Assembly: GCF_030269515.1 (NCBI RefSeq)
Contig: NZ_BSTM01000006.1
Location: 1 to 64,000 of the forward strand
Direction: 5' to 3'
Length of the DNA: 64,000 bases
DNA from: Actinomadura sp. NBRC 104412
Lineage (GTDB): Bacteria; Actinomycetota; Actinomycetes; Streptosporangiales; Streptosporangiaceae
Position 1 is the stretch's first letter, and the number at the start of each line of letters is the position of its first letter. The notes beneath the pieces were generated by a model. The model made no database searches, was not told the DNA's origin, and saw only the letters and a program-made list of their open reading frames with translations. Positions 8,150 through 16,303 of this stretch are shown piece after piece. The position numbers and the translations under genes are program-made.

Positions 8150-8961
8150 GCGGCCTGCCGCAGGACCTGCTGGACCTGGCCGTGGCCACGGCCAGGGAGG
8201 CGGGCCGGATGCTGATCGACAAGCGCCCGGCGAGCGGTCCCGACGTCGTCCAGACCAAGTCCAGCCCCACCGACGTGGTCACCCAGATGGACCGGGCCGC
8301 CGAACGGCTGATCAGCGAGCGGATCCGGGAGGCCCGTCCCGACGACGGGTTCCTGGGCGAGGAAAGCGGGACCCGGGTCGGCGCCAGCCGCGTCCGCTGG
8401 GTGGTCGACCCCATCGACGGCACCGTCAACTACCTCTACGACCTGCCGGACTGGGCGGTCTCCATCGCCGCCGAGCTGGACGGGGAGACCGTGGCGGGGG
8501 TGGTGGAGATCCCCCGGCGCGGTGAGACCTACACCGCCGTCCGGGGCGGCGGCGCCTTCCTGCACACGGCCTCTGGTGAGACCCGGGAGCTGCGGTGCAA
8601 CTCCGGCATCCCGCTGAACCGGGCGCTGGTCGCCACCGGGTTCGGGTACGCGCCCGAACGCCGCGCGCACCAGGCCACGGTGCTCACGGGCGTGCTGCCG
8701 AACGTCCGGGACATCCGGCGCGGCGGCTCCTGCTGCGTGGACATGTGCTCGCTGGCGGCCGGGCGGGTGGACGCGTACTACGAGCGCGGCGTGCAGGCGT
8801 GGGACATGGCGGCGGGCACGCTGATCGTCGAGGAGGCGGGTGGCCTGGTGGGCGGGCTGCACGCCACCGACCCCGGGCCCGAGCTGATCATCGCGGCCGG
8901 TCCCGGCACCTTCGAGGCCCTGCACGATCTCCTGGCCCCGCTGGACCCCGCGCACGACTAG
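8146..8961 (+). CDS. suhB: Inositol monophosphatase family protein (SuhB-like)
   Basis: A 271-residue Mg2+-dependent phosphatase. It has all three family motifs: 'GEES' (Glu72/Glu73), 'WVVDPIDGTVNY' (Asp88, Asp91) and 'WDMAAGTLIVEEAGG' (Asp220). Likely substrates are inositol-1-phosphate or related sugar phosphates; in actinobacteria this step feeds inositol lipids and mycothiol. It is coupled to the ferrochelatase by an ATGA overlap. In M. tuberculosis the suhB gene lies in the same neighbourhood as DUF4193, dut and DUF3710, which supports orthology. The gene is followed by a strong hairpin at 9023-9067. Confidence 0.92.
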   Translation: MSGLPQDLLDLAVATAREAGRMLIDKRPASGPDVVQTKSSPTDVVTQMDRAAERLISERIREARPDDGFLGEESGTRVGASRVRWVVDPIDGTVNYLYDLPDWAVSIAAELDGETVAGVVEIPRRGETYTAVRGGGAFLHTASGETRELRCNSGIPLNRALVATGFGYAPERRAHQATVLTGVLPNVRDIRRGGSCCVDMCSLAAGRVDAYYERGVQAWDMAAGTLIVEEAGGLVGGLHATDPGPELIIAAGPGTFEALHDLLAPLDPAHD

Positions 8962-9022
8962 AGCACGACATAGAGCACGATCGGCGCGCCGGCGCGGCAC
9001 CGGCCTGCGAGCAGGGACGAAA

Positions 9023-9067
9023 CGGGGGCGGGTGTGTCGGGCGCTGCTCCCGGTACACCCGCCCCCG
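9023..9067. terminator. Bidirectional hairpin terminator between suhB and the 58-residue gene
   Basis: Stem CGGGGGCGGGTGT (9023-9035) pairs perfectly with ACACCCGCCCCCG (9055-9067), 13 bp, loop of 19 bases. It lies between convergent genes. There is no T-run, as is usual in high-GC actinobacteria. Confidence 0.75.
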
Positions 9068-9080
9068 GAAACTCGCGTTC

Positions 9081-9257
9081 CTAGTCGCAGCGGGGTGGTT
9101 CGACGCCGATGTCGTGGTTCGCTGCGATCCGGCGCAGTTCCTTGATCTCCTCCTGGCGGATGTCCGCCAGGTAGATGTCGCCATCTGCGTGGGCGTGGCG
9201 CAACGACTCGTACGCGTCGTCGAGCCGCTGCTGGATCATGCGTGACAGTTCGCCCAT
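9081..9257 (-). CDS. Small conserved-looking hypothetical protein, 58 aa
   Basis: A 58-residue acidic, helical protein reading MGELSRMIQQRLDDAYESLR, then AHADGDIYLADIRQEEIKEL and ending in PPRCD. The ATG at 9257 has a GGAGGG ribosome binding site and the reading frame uses normal GC-ending codons. The heptad-like spacing of Leu/Ile suggests a short helical hairpin. No transmembrane segment and only one cysteine, the penultimate residue. I do not recognise the family. It is convergent with suhB, with a hairpin between them, and divergent from the response regulator gene. The strong start signal and end-of-gene hairpin argue that it is real. Confidence 0.7.
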   Translation of the reverse strand: MGELSRMIQQRLDDAYESLRHAHADGDIYLADIRQEEIKELRRIAANHDIGVEPPRCD

Positions 9258-9325
9258 GGGCCTCCCTCCGGATCAGGCCCCTTCTACCCAGCCTTACAGT
9301 GGAAATAAACCTGTTTGGTCCCGGT

Positions 9326-9350
9326 GACATCGGGATGATTTTCCGATGTC
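9326..9350. promoter_or_regulatory. 8-bp inverted repeat in the divergent region upstream of the response regulator
   Basis: GACATCGG (9326-9333) and CCGATGTC (9343-9350) separated by an AT-rich 9-base spacer. It lies between the divergent 58-residue gene and the response regulator and may be a protein-binding site. No known consensus recognised. Confidence 0.3.
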
Positions 9351-9415
9351 GTCCGGGCGTCCCGTGACGGCTTCCTGAGCTGGGCCGATTCCAGCCCGCC
9401 CCCCGTCCGGGACGG

Positions 9416-9436
9416 CTTACGGGCGTCTTACGGGCG
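9416..9436 (+). promoter_or_regulatory. Direct repeat CTTACGGGCG at 11-bp period, candidate response-regulator site
   Basis: CTTACGGGCG occurs at 9416-9425 and again at 9427-9436, exactly 11 bp apart, about 70 bp before the response regulator start. OmpR-family regulators bind tandem half-sites spaced by about one helical turn, so this may be an autoregulatory site. A comparable 11-bp tandem lies upstream of the paralogous regulator at 42934. Confidence 0.4.
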
Positions 9437-9506
9437 CCGTGGGATACCTGGATCGTGGACGGCCCCCGCACCCCTGCGGCGGTCCGCCCTGAGTGAGGGG
9501 GACGCA

Positions 9507-10160
9507 GTGCGTGTTCTAGTCGTCGAGGACGAGCGTGTGCTCGCCGACGCGATCGCCACCGGCCTGCGCCGCGAGTCGCTGGCGGTGGACGTGGCCTACG
9601 ACGGCGGGGGCGCGCTGGAGCGGGCGGGCGTCAACGAGTACGACGTGATCGTCCTGGACCGGGACCTGCCCAGGGTGCACGGCGACGACGTCTGCAAGCA
9701 GCTTGTGGCGCAGCGCTACCCGGCGCGGATCATCATGCTGACCGCCGCGGGCGAGCTGGACGACAAGGTGCAGGGCCTGTCCATCGGCGCCGACGACTAC
9801 CTGGCCAAGCCGTTCGCCTTCGCCGAGCTGATCGCCCGCGTGCGCGCCCTGGGCCGCCGCGCCGTCGCGCCGCTGCCGCCCGTGCTGGAACGCGCGGGGA
9901 TCACGCTGGACCCGGCACGCCGCGAGGTGTCCCGCGACGGCCGTCCGATCGACCTGACCCGCAAGGAGTTCGCGGTCCTGGAGGTGCTGCTGAGCGCGGA
10001 CGGCGCGGTGGTGAGCTCCGAGCAGTTGCTGGAGAAGGCATGGGACGAGCACATCGACCCGTTCACCAACGTGGTCCGGGTGACGATGATGACGCTGCGC
10101 AAGAAGCTGGGGGAGCCGCCCGTGATCGAGACGGTGCCGGGCGTGGGGTACCGCCTGTGA
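9507..10160 (+). CDS. cutR: OmpR-family response regulator, CutR-like
   Basis: A 217-residue regulator. The receiver domain (1-115) has the acidic pair Glu7/Asp8, phosphoacceptor Asp51 in 'VLDRDLP', Thr79 and Lys101 in 'LAKPFAF'. Residues about 125-217 are a winged-helix OmpR/PhoB DNA-binding domain ending 'VIETVPGVGYRL'. Start is GTG at 9507 with GAGGGGGA upstream. It overlaps the kinase gene (GTGA), forming a two-gene operon. The placement after hemH and suhB and before the DUF4193 gene matches the setting of CutRS (SCO5862/SCO5863) in Streptomyces coelicolor as I recall it, so the symbol rests on similarity plus context. A paralogous pair occurs at 42934-44846. Confidence 0.85.
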   Translation: MRVLVVEDERVLADAIATGLRRESLAVDVAYDGGGALERAGVNEYDVIVLDRDLPRVHGDDVCKQLVAQRYPARIIMLTAAGELDDKVQGLSIGADDYLAKPFAFAELIARVRALGRRAVAPLPPVLERAGITLDPARREVSRDGRPIDLTRKEFAVLEVLLSADGAVVSSEQLLEKAWDEHIDPFTNVVRVTMMTLRKKLGEPPVIETVPGVGYRL

Positions 10161-11596
10161 CCTCCGACCCCGCGGCCGAGCAGCACGCCAAGCCCGCGGC
10201 CGAGCAGCACGCCGCCCGGCCCGCCGCCGAGCCGCGCCCAGCCGAGCCACCTCACGCCACACAGCCATCTACCGCCACAGAGTCACCTTCCGCCACGGAG
10301 CCGTCTCCCGCCACCGCGCCCGCGCCGGGCGCGTACCAGACCCGTCCCACGACCGGCCCCATGACCGCGGGCTACCAGGCCGGTCCCACGGCCACCTACC
10401 CCGGAGGCATGGGCAACGGCCGGCCCCGGGGCGGGGGAGCGTTCCACGGCGACATGCGCGGCCTGCCCAGCAGGGTCAGCGTGCGGCTGCGGCTCACCGT
10501 GCTGTACGGCCTGCTGTTCTTCGCGGCAGGGGCGCTCCTGCTGTGCGTGACCTACTTCCTGGTCGGGCAGATCCTCGACCAGGTCTTCCCGAGCGGCTAC
10601 CTCATCCACACCCCCACGCGGTCGCTCGACCCGGAGGTGCTGAAGGAACTCACCATGCGGCAGCTCGTGGGGCGGTCGCTGCTGGCGCTGGCCGGAGTGG
10701 GGATCATCGCCCTGGTGGTCGGCTACTTCGTGGCCGACCGGGCGCTGAGTCCCCTGCAACGGGTCACCTCCACGGCGCGCCGGCTCTCCGAGAGCACGCT
10801 GCACGAGCGGATCGCGTTGGAGGGCCCCAACGACGAGATCAAGGAGCTGGCCGACACCTTCGACGCGATGCTGGAGCGGCTCGGGCAGGCGTTCGAGTCA
10901 CAGAGCCGGTTCGTCGCCAACGCCTCGCACGAGCTGCGCACCCCGCTGGCGATCAACCGGACGCTACTGGAGGTGGCGCTCGGCGACCCGGAGGCGTCCG
11001 ACGACCTGCGCGCCGTCGGCCGGACCCTGCTGGCCACCAACGCCCGGCACGAGCGGCTGATCGAGGGCCTGCTGTTGCTGGCCCGCAGCGAGCGCGAGCT
11101 GACCTCCCGCACCCCGGTGGATCTCCAGGACGTCGCCGCGACCGTGCTGGAGAACATCGCGCGCCGCGGGGACGAGCGCGAGCACGAGGTGAACGTCCAC
11201 CAGGAGCTGACCTCGGGCTTCACGCAGGGCGACCCGGTGCTGCTGGAGCATCTGGTGTCCAACCTGGTGGACAACGCGATCAAGCACAACGACGACGGCG
11301 GCGAGGTGTGGGTCCGCACCGGGATGCTGGGCGGCTACCCCACCGTCCAGGTCGAGAACACCGGGCCGGTGGTGCCCGGCTACGAGGTGGAGCGGCTGTT
11401 CGAGCCGTTCCGCAGGCTGAACGCCGACCGCGTCGACTCCGCCAAGGGCTCGGGGCTTGGCCTGTCCATCGTCCGGTCCGTGGCGCGTGCCCACCGGGGG
11501 TCGGTGCACGCGGCCCCGCGCCAGGGCGGCGGCCTCATCGTGACGGTTCGGCTGCCGATCGGCCCCGTCCCGGCCGCCCAGCCGACCCGGACCTGA
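10157..11596 (+). CDS. cutS: Sensor histidine kinase, CutS-like
   Basis: A 479-residue membrane kinase. Residues 1-108 are a cytosolic Ala/Pro/Thr-rich disordered arm with repeated 'PAAEQHA' and 'SATEPS' units. Transmembrane helices lie at about 112-137 and 172-193, enclosing a short external loop of about 34 residues. A HAMP linker follows ('DRALSPLQRV'), then the HisKA domain with phosphoacceptor His258 in 'ANASHELRTPLAINRT' and a HATPase with 'NLVDNAIKHNDDGGEVWV' and 'GSGLGLSIV'. The start is the GTG at 10157 that overlaps the regulator's stop; the disordered arm would be lost if translation began at the Met near residue 84. Streptomyces CutS has been described with extracellular cysteines; the external loop here has none. 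Confidence 0.85.
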   Translation: MTSDPAAEQHAKPAAEQHAARPAAEPRPAEPPHATQPSTATESPSATEPSPATAPAPGAYQTRPTTGPMTAGYQAGPTATYPGGMGNGRPRGGGAFHGDMRGLPSRVSVRLRLTVLYGLLFFAAGALLLCVTYFLVGQILDQVFPSGYLIHTPTRSLDPEVLKELTMRQLVGRSLLALAGVGIIALVVGYFVADRALSPLQRVTSTARRLSESTLHERIALEGPNDEIKELADTFDAMLERLGQAFESQSRFVANASHELRTPLAINRTLLEVALGDPEASDDLRAVGRTLLATNARHERLIEGLLLLARSERELTSRTPVDLQDVAATVLENIARRGDEREHEVNVHQELTSGFTQGDPVLLEHLVSNLVDNAIKHNDDGGEVWVRTGMLGGYPTVQVENTGPVVPGYEVERLFEPFRRLNADRVDSAKGSGLGLSIVRSVARAHRGSVHAAPRQGGGLIVTVRLPIGPVPAAQPTRT

Positions 11597-14536
11597 TCAC
11601 TTGAAGGCGGCCGTGGCCAGGGTGGGATGGCCCTCGTGGTCCATCTCAAGGCCGGTGAACTTGTCGCTGCGCAGGGCGGCGCTCGCCAGGTACACGACGG
11701 GGATGAGCGCCATGTCGCCGAGCGCGACCGTCTCGGCCTGGATCAGGCGCTCGCTTCGCTGGGTGGAGTCGGGTATGCGGGTGGCCTCGTCCAGGAACCG
11801 GTCGAACTGCGTGTTGCGCCATCCCGAGAGGTTGGTCCTGCCGTTGTCGGGGGTGGCGACCTGGTCACTGCTCAGCAGCGGTTCCAGGATGCCGCGTCCG
11901 GACGGGTAGTCCGCCTGCCATGAGAACAGGGCCAGCCCCTCGGCGTCCTCCGCGGCGATCTGCTTCAAGTAGGCGCTTAGATCCGCGCTGTACTTGACCT
12001 CGACCTGCCACCCCAGATTGCGCTGGAGCTGGTCGCGCACCGCCTCGGCCAGTCTCCGCTGGTACGGGGGCGTGGTGCGCGCGTGCAGCGTGATCCGGTG
12101 GCCGGGCAGGAAACCGGCCGCCACGGCGCGTTGCCTGGCTCGGGCGGCATCGGTCGCCTCGCAGGGCAGGCACACCCGTACCTTGCGGCCGAGGCCGTTG
12201 ATCGAGGGCGGGACGATGGTGGTCGCGGGAGGGTAGACGCCCGCGTACACCAGGTCGCTGACGGCCTGGCGGTCGAGCGCCTCGGCCACCGCGAACCGCG
12301 CTTCCTTCTTGCTCATCGTGCCGCGCCTGGTGAGCGGGACGAGGTAGTGCAGGCCGGGCAGGGTGCGCTTGACCAGTTGCCGGTTGCCCTTCACCGAGGC
12401 GAGGCCCTCGGTGTCGAGCGTCGCCCAGTCGCTCTGCCCCGCTTCGAACCGCGCACGTCCCGTGGCCGTCGCCTCCGCGGTCAGGTCGATGGTCACCCGG
12501 TCCAGCTTGGTGCTGCCGAAGGCCCAGCCGTCGTTGCGGGCGAGCACGATGCTCCGGCCGGGGACGTGGTTCTCCAGTTTGAACGGCCCGTTGCCGATCG
12601 GCTGCCGGTTGTAGGCGGCGTTGTCGTACCGCCCGGCGGAGGCGGGGACGGGGGCCAGCGTGGGATCGGCCAGCCGCTGCGCGAACCCGCAGTCGGGCTC
12701 GGTGAGGGTGACCCGGAACTGGCGTCCACTAGCCTGGAGCCCGGACATGGTCTGGCTCCGGCCGCCCTGCACCTCGGTGAATCCGCGGACGCCGCCGATC
12801 AGCGTGGAGGCCAGGCTGCCGGGGTCGGCGGCGGTGCGGTTCCACGCCCGGACGAACGCGTCGGCCGTGATCTCCTCACCGTTGCTGAAGGTCATGCCGG
12901 GCCGCAGGTCGATCGTCCAGCTGGTGCAGTCGGAGTCGGGTGCGATCCGGGCGGCCAGCCGGTTGCGGAGCCTGCCGTCGGCGCCCACGTCGACCAGCCC
13001 GGTGAACAGGTGCTTGGTCACGATGCGCTCGGTGCCGAACAGCGCGCTGGAGGGGCTGAGGTCGTTCTCGCCGGAGACCGTCGACAGCGCCATCCGTAGC
13101 TGCCCGCCGGTCCTCCCGCCGGTGCCGTCCTCTCCGGACGGCTCCTCACCGCCGCGCAGCTGCGCGATGATCACCGCCGCGATCACGATCAGCGCGGCCA
13201 GGGCGGCGCTTCCGGCGCTCGCCAGGATGCCCGTCCCCAGCTTCCTGGGCCTGCCCGCATAGCCCCCCGGGCCTGCCGGGACTTCGGGGCCTTCGGGGAC
13301 TCCGGGCGGTGGCGGTGCCCCGAACGGTTCGGGCGGCCGGGTGGTCGGCTGCCCCCATTCCTGCTGCGGCGGTGCAGGCGTCCAGAGGTTCCGCTGCGGG
13401 AACGAGGCCGGCGCCGGGGGAGGCGCATGCGGGAAATTCTGCGGGGGGGCGAGGTGCTGCGGAGGCGAGTCCGGCGGCAGAGGAGGTGACGGCACCGCCA
13501 GGTGAATGACGGTGTGGGTGGCCGCGGCCTCCGCGCCCTGGTTGAGCATGGCCTCGGACTGCGCCTCGGGGGTCTGCGTCTCGGGGCCGCCGTCCTGGGC
13601 GCGGGGCAGGCTCCCGGCCAGGTGCAGCAGGTGGGTGAGGATCTGCTGCGACGACGGCCGGTACGCGGCCTGCTTGGTGAGGCACGCCTGGACGAGCCCG
13701 CGCAGCGGCTCGGTCAGCGAGCCCAGGTCGGGCGGGAAGTTCAGGATGCGGTGCATGACCGTGGGGATGGAGTCCTGCCCGAAGGGCGGGCGCCCGGAGG
13801 CCGCGTAGATCATCGTGGCGCCCCACGCCCAGATGTCGGCCTGCGGGCCGATGGGGGCGCCGGTGATCTGCTCGGGGGCCATGTACGCCGGGGTCCCGAC
13901 CGCGGTGCTGGACAGCGTGCCGGTGGCGTCCAAGGCCCGGGCGATGCCGAAGTCGATCACGCGCGGGCCGTCCGGTGCGAGCAGCACGTTGGCGGGCTTG
14001 AAGTCGCGGTGGACGACGCCGGCCTGGTGGATCGCGGCGAGCGCGGTCATCGTCCCGATCGCGAGGCGGTCCAGGTCGGCGCCGGAGCGGGTGCCGTCGG
14101 ACGCGACCACCTGTGACAGGGACGGCCCGTCGATGTACTCGCTGACGATGTAGGGGCGGTCGCCCTCGACGTCGGCGTCCAGGATCGGGGCGGTGCAGAA
14201 CGCCGCGACGCGCCGGGCGACCTCCAGCTCGGCCGCGAACCGCGCCCGCGCCCGCGCGTCCCCCGTGAGCCGCGCGTGCAGCAGTTTGACCGCCACCCGC
14301 CGGGGCGCCTCCTTCTCCCCGGCGGCCTCCTCCTCGGCGCCCCCGTCCTCCCCGGCGGCCTCGTCGCCGGGAGCCTCCCTCGCGGAGACCTCCTCTGAGA
14401 CTTCCTCTGAGACTTCCTCTGAGACCTCCTCGCCCAGGTAGACCGAGCCCTGGCCGCCCTCGCCGAGCAGGCCGACGAGCCGGTACGGGCCGAGGCTCCG
14501 GGGATCCCCCGCGCGCAGTGGGGCGATCTCGGGCAT
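11597..14536 (-). CDS. Receptor Ser/Thr protein kinase fused to an extracellular oligopeptide-binding (SBP_bac_5) domain
   Basis: A 979-residue protein in three parts. Residues 15-305 are a PknB-type kinase: glycine loop 'GEGGQGSVYLG' (25-35), Lys84 in 'VAVKLL', catalytic 'HRDFKPANV' (Asp178) and 'DFG' (Asp195). Between the glycine loop and Lys84 is a 45-residue acidic insert that starts with four EEVS repeats. Residues 310-430 are a Pro-rich juxtamembrane linker; 437-460 is a single transmembrane helix. Residues about 478-979 form a family-5 solute-binding domain ('LFTGLVDVGADGRLRNRLA', 'FSNGEEITADAFVRAWNRT', 'PIGNGPFKLENHVPGR'), which should lie outside the cell and bind a peptide-like ligand. 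This suggests ligand-gated phosphorylation; the ligand is unknown. A hairpin and a separate kinase gene lie upstream on the same strand. Confidence 0.9.
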   Translation of the reverse strand: MPEIAPLRAGDPRSLGPYRLVGLLGEGGQGSVYLGEEVSEEVSEEVSEEVSAREAPGDEAAGEDGGAEEEAAGEKEAPRRVAVKLLHARLTGDARARARFAAELEVARRVAAFCTAPILDADVEGDRPYIVSEYIDGPSLSQVVASDGTRSGADLDRLAIGTMTALAAIHQAGVVHRDFKPANVLLAPDGPRVIDFGIARALDATGTLSSTAVGTPAYMAPEQITGAPIGPQADIWAWGATMIYAASGRPPFGQDSIPTVMHRILNFPPDLGSLTEPLRGLVQACLTKQAAYRPSSQQILTHLLHLAGSLPRAQDGGPETQTPEAQSEAMLNQGAEAAATHTVIHLAVPSPPLPPDSPPQHLAPPQNFPHAPPPAPASFPQRNLWTPAPPQQEWGQPTTRPPEPFGAPPPPGVPEGPEVPAGPGGYAGRPRKLGTGILASAGSAALAALIVIAAVIIAQLRGGEEPSGEDGTGGRTGGQLRMALSTVSGENDLSPSSALFGTERIVTKHLFTGLVDVGADGRLRNRLAARIAPDSDCTSWTIDLRPGMTFSNGEEITADAFVRAWNRTAADPGSLASTLIGGVRGFTEVQGGRSQTMSGLQASGRQFRVTLTEPDCGFAQRLADPTLAPVPASAGRYDNAAYNRQPIGNGPFKLENHVPGRSIVLARNDGWAFGSTKLDRVTIDLTAEATATGRARFEAGQSDWATLDTEGLASVKGNRQLVKRTLPGLHYLVPLTRRGTMSKKEARFAVAEALDRQAVSDLVYAGVYPPATTIVPPSINGLGRKVRVCLPCEATDAARARQRAVAAGFLPGHRITLHARTTPPYQRRLAEAVRDQLQRNLGWQVEVKYSADLSAYLKQIAAEDAEGLALFSWQADYPSGRGILEPLLSSDQVATPDNGRTNLSGWRNTQFDRFLDEATRIPDSTQRSERLIQAETVALGDMALIPVVYLASAALRSDKFTGLEMDHEGHPTLATAAFK
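14385..14432 (-). repeat. Four tandem 12-bp repeats encoding EEVS inside the kinase N-lobe
   Basis: Four units of 12 bp (plus-strand core GAGACTTCCTCT, with single-base changes) encode E-E-V-S four times at residues 36-51 of the kinase. The number of units could change by slippage without a frameshift, altering the acidic loop next to the ATP site. The serines could be phosphorylated; that is inference. Confidence 0.85.
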
Positions 14537-14566
14537 CGCTCTCCTCGAAGACCGGAGGACCGTGAC

Positions 14567-14590
14567 GACCCGGCGCGTGGGCGCCGGGTC
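14567..14590 (-). terminator. Hairpin terminator after the second kinase gene
   Basis: GACCCGGCGC (14567-14576), loop GTGG, GCGCCGGGTC (14581-14590): perfect 10-bp stem, 28 bp past the stop of the kinase that ends at 14618 and 31 bp before the start of the next kinase. It should partly uncouple transcription of the two kinases. Confidence 0.65.
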
Positions 14591-14617
14591 ATCCGGTCGG
14601 GTCCGCTGGTTGGCCGG

Positions 14618-16303
14618 TCAGCTCTTGGTGACCGTCCCGAAGGCCGCGTAGGTGGAGTCGTACTGGTTCTGCTTCCACTCCCAGCGCATGGTGACCGACG
14701 TGATGTTCTTGAACGTCACGTAGCCCGGGGCGCACTGGGTCTCGGACTGGCCGGCCAGCGGCGTCTCCCGGTACACGACCTCGCCGTCGTCCTCGTCGCT
14801 CGACAGCAGCGTCAGCCGCGTGGTGCAGGTCGGGCTGCTGGTGTAGGTGTAGGTCGCGATGCCGCTGCTGCCCAGCATCGAGAACCGGGTCTGGAAGCTG
14901 GTGCGGCCGGTCCCCGCGCCGGGCTGGAAGCCGGTGCCGCGCCACGTGCCGATGATGCCGCTGCTGAGGCTGAAGGTCGGGGTGGGCAAGGTCGGCGAGT
15001 ACGTGCTCGGCAGGGTGAACGGCGGATCGTCGTCGTCGCCGTTTGCGGCGATCACAATGATCAGCACCGCGATGACCAGCACCGCGAGCACGGCGCAGCC
15101 GACCCCCACGATCACGGGCGCGTTCGAGGACGACCGCTGCTGCGGCGGGTACGGCGGGCGCGGTGGCGCCGCCATGCCGCCGTGCTGCACCGGGGGTGGC
15201 TGCTGCATGGCCATGGGCGGCGGCGTGGCCCCCTGCCCCTGGTACATCGGCATCGGCGGCGGCGTGATCGGCTGCGGTGGCGGGGTGGTGGGCCCGGGGG
15301 GCGCGCCCTGGTGCATCGGCATGGGCGGCGGGGTGATCGGCTGGGGCGGCGGCGTGGTCTGCTGCTGGTACTGCGGCGGCGGCGCCGGGGGGACGGGCGG
15401 TGGCGCCGGCATCTGCGCGGCGATTCTGGTGCCCTGGTTGAGCAGGTCCTCCTGGCCCGCGGACGGGTTGGCGGGCGCCGCGCCGACATGGCCGAGCAGG
15501 TTGAGCAGGAGCTGCGCGGCGGGCGGGCGCAGACCCGCGTCCTTGGACAGGCAGCGGCCGATCAGGTCGCGCAGCGGCCCGGCGGGCAGCGCCGACAGGT
15601 CCGGCTCCTCGTTGAGGATCCGGTTGATGATCACGGGCAGCGTGTCGGCCTCGAACGGCGACTGCCCGGTGCCGGCGAACACCATCGTCGCGCCCCAGGC
15701 GAAGATGTCCACGGCCGGGGTGAGCGGCGCGCCGGTGAGCTGCTCGGGCGCCAGGTAGCCGGGGGTGCCGACGACCATGCCCGTCGCGGTGACCGCGCTC
15801 TCCTGGGAGTTGACCGTCCGGGCGATGCCGAAGTCGACCACCCGGGGGCCGTCCGCGGCCAGCATGACGTTGTTCGGCTTGAAGTCGCGGTGCACGATCC
15901 CGGCCTCGTGGATGGCGGCGAGCGCCGTCACCGTGCCGATCGCCAGCCGTTCCAGCTCGGCCGCGCCGCGCGGCCCGTTGTGGACGACCACGTCGTGCAG
16001 CGAGGGGCCGTCGATGTACTCGCTGACGACGTACGGCTGGTCGCCGTGCACGTCGGCTTCGAGGACCCGGGCGGTGCAGAACGGCTCGACCTTCTGCGCG
16101 GCCGTCACCTCACGGGTGAACCTGGCGCGCGCGGCGGGGTCGCCGGCCATCTGGGCGTGCAACAGCTTGATGGCGACATAGTCGCCGTTGCGGGCCCTGC
16201 CGAGGAAGACCGCCCCCTGGCCGCCCGCGCCGAGTCGTCCGACGACCTCGTACTGACCCAACGACCGGGGATCGCCTGGCTCCAGCGGAGCGGCATCCGG
16301 CAT
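14618..16303 (-). CDS. Receptor Ser/Thr protein kinase with extracellular beta-rich domain
   Basis: A 561-residue protein. The kinase domain (17-272) has glycine loop 'GAGGQGAVFLG', Lys46, catalytic Asp140 in 'HRDFKPNNV' and Asp157 in 'DFG'. Residues 296-395 are a Pro/Gln/Met-rich linker with a duplicated block (TTPPPQPITPPPMPM occurs twice, about residues 316-330 and 339-353). A transmembrane helix spans 396-420. The external part (421-561) starts with an acidic DDDD stretch and a Pro/Thr-rich spacer, followed by a small beta-rich domain beginning 'GTWRGTGF' with two cysteines that could pair. The first 30 residues nearly match the neighbouring kinase-binding-protein fusion, so the two arose by duplication. 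ATG at 16303 has a GGAGGG site. Ligand and targets are unknown. Confidence 0.88.
   Translation of the reverse strand: MPDAAPLEPGDPRSLGQYEVVGRLGAGGQGAVFLGRARNGDYVAIKLLHAQMAGDPAARARFTREVTAAQKVEPFCTARVLEADVHGDQPYVVSEYIDGPSLHDVVVHNGPRGAAELERLAIGTVTALAAIHEAGIVHRDFKPNNVMLAADGPRVVDFGIARTVNSQESAVTATGMVVGTPGYLAPEQLTGAPLTPAVDIFAWGATMVFAGTGQSPFEADTLPVIINRILNEEPDLSALPAGPLRDLIGRCLSKDAGLRPPAAQLLLNLLGHVGAAPANPSAGQEDLLNQGTRIAAQMPAPPPVPPAPPPQYQQQTTPPPQPITPPPMPMHQGAPPGPTTPPPQPITPPPMPMYQGQGATPPPMAMQQPPPVQHGGMAAPPRPPYPPQQRSSSNAPVIVGVGCAVLAVLVIAVLIIVIAANGDDDDPPFTLPSTYSPTLPTPTFSLSSGIIGTWRGTGFQPGAGTGRTSFQTRFSMLGSSGIATYTYTSSPTCTTRLTLLSSDEDDGEVVYRETPLAGQSETQCAPGYVTFKNITSVTMRWEWKQNQYDSTYAAFGTVTKS

Noticed and set aside
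14618..15400. Proline-rich duplicated block of the second kinase as a mobile or CRISPR-type repeat
   Set aside because: It is a coding low-complexity linker duplicated once, common in receptor kinases.
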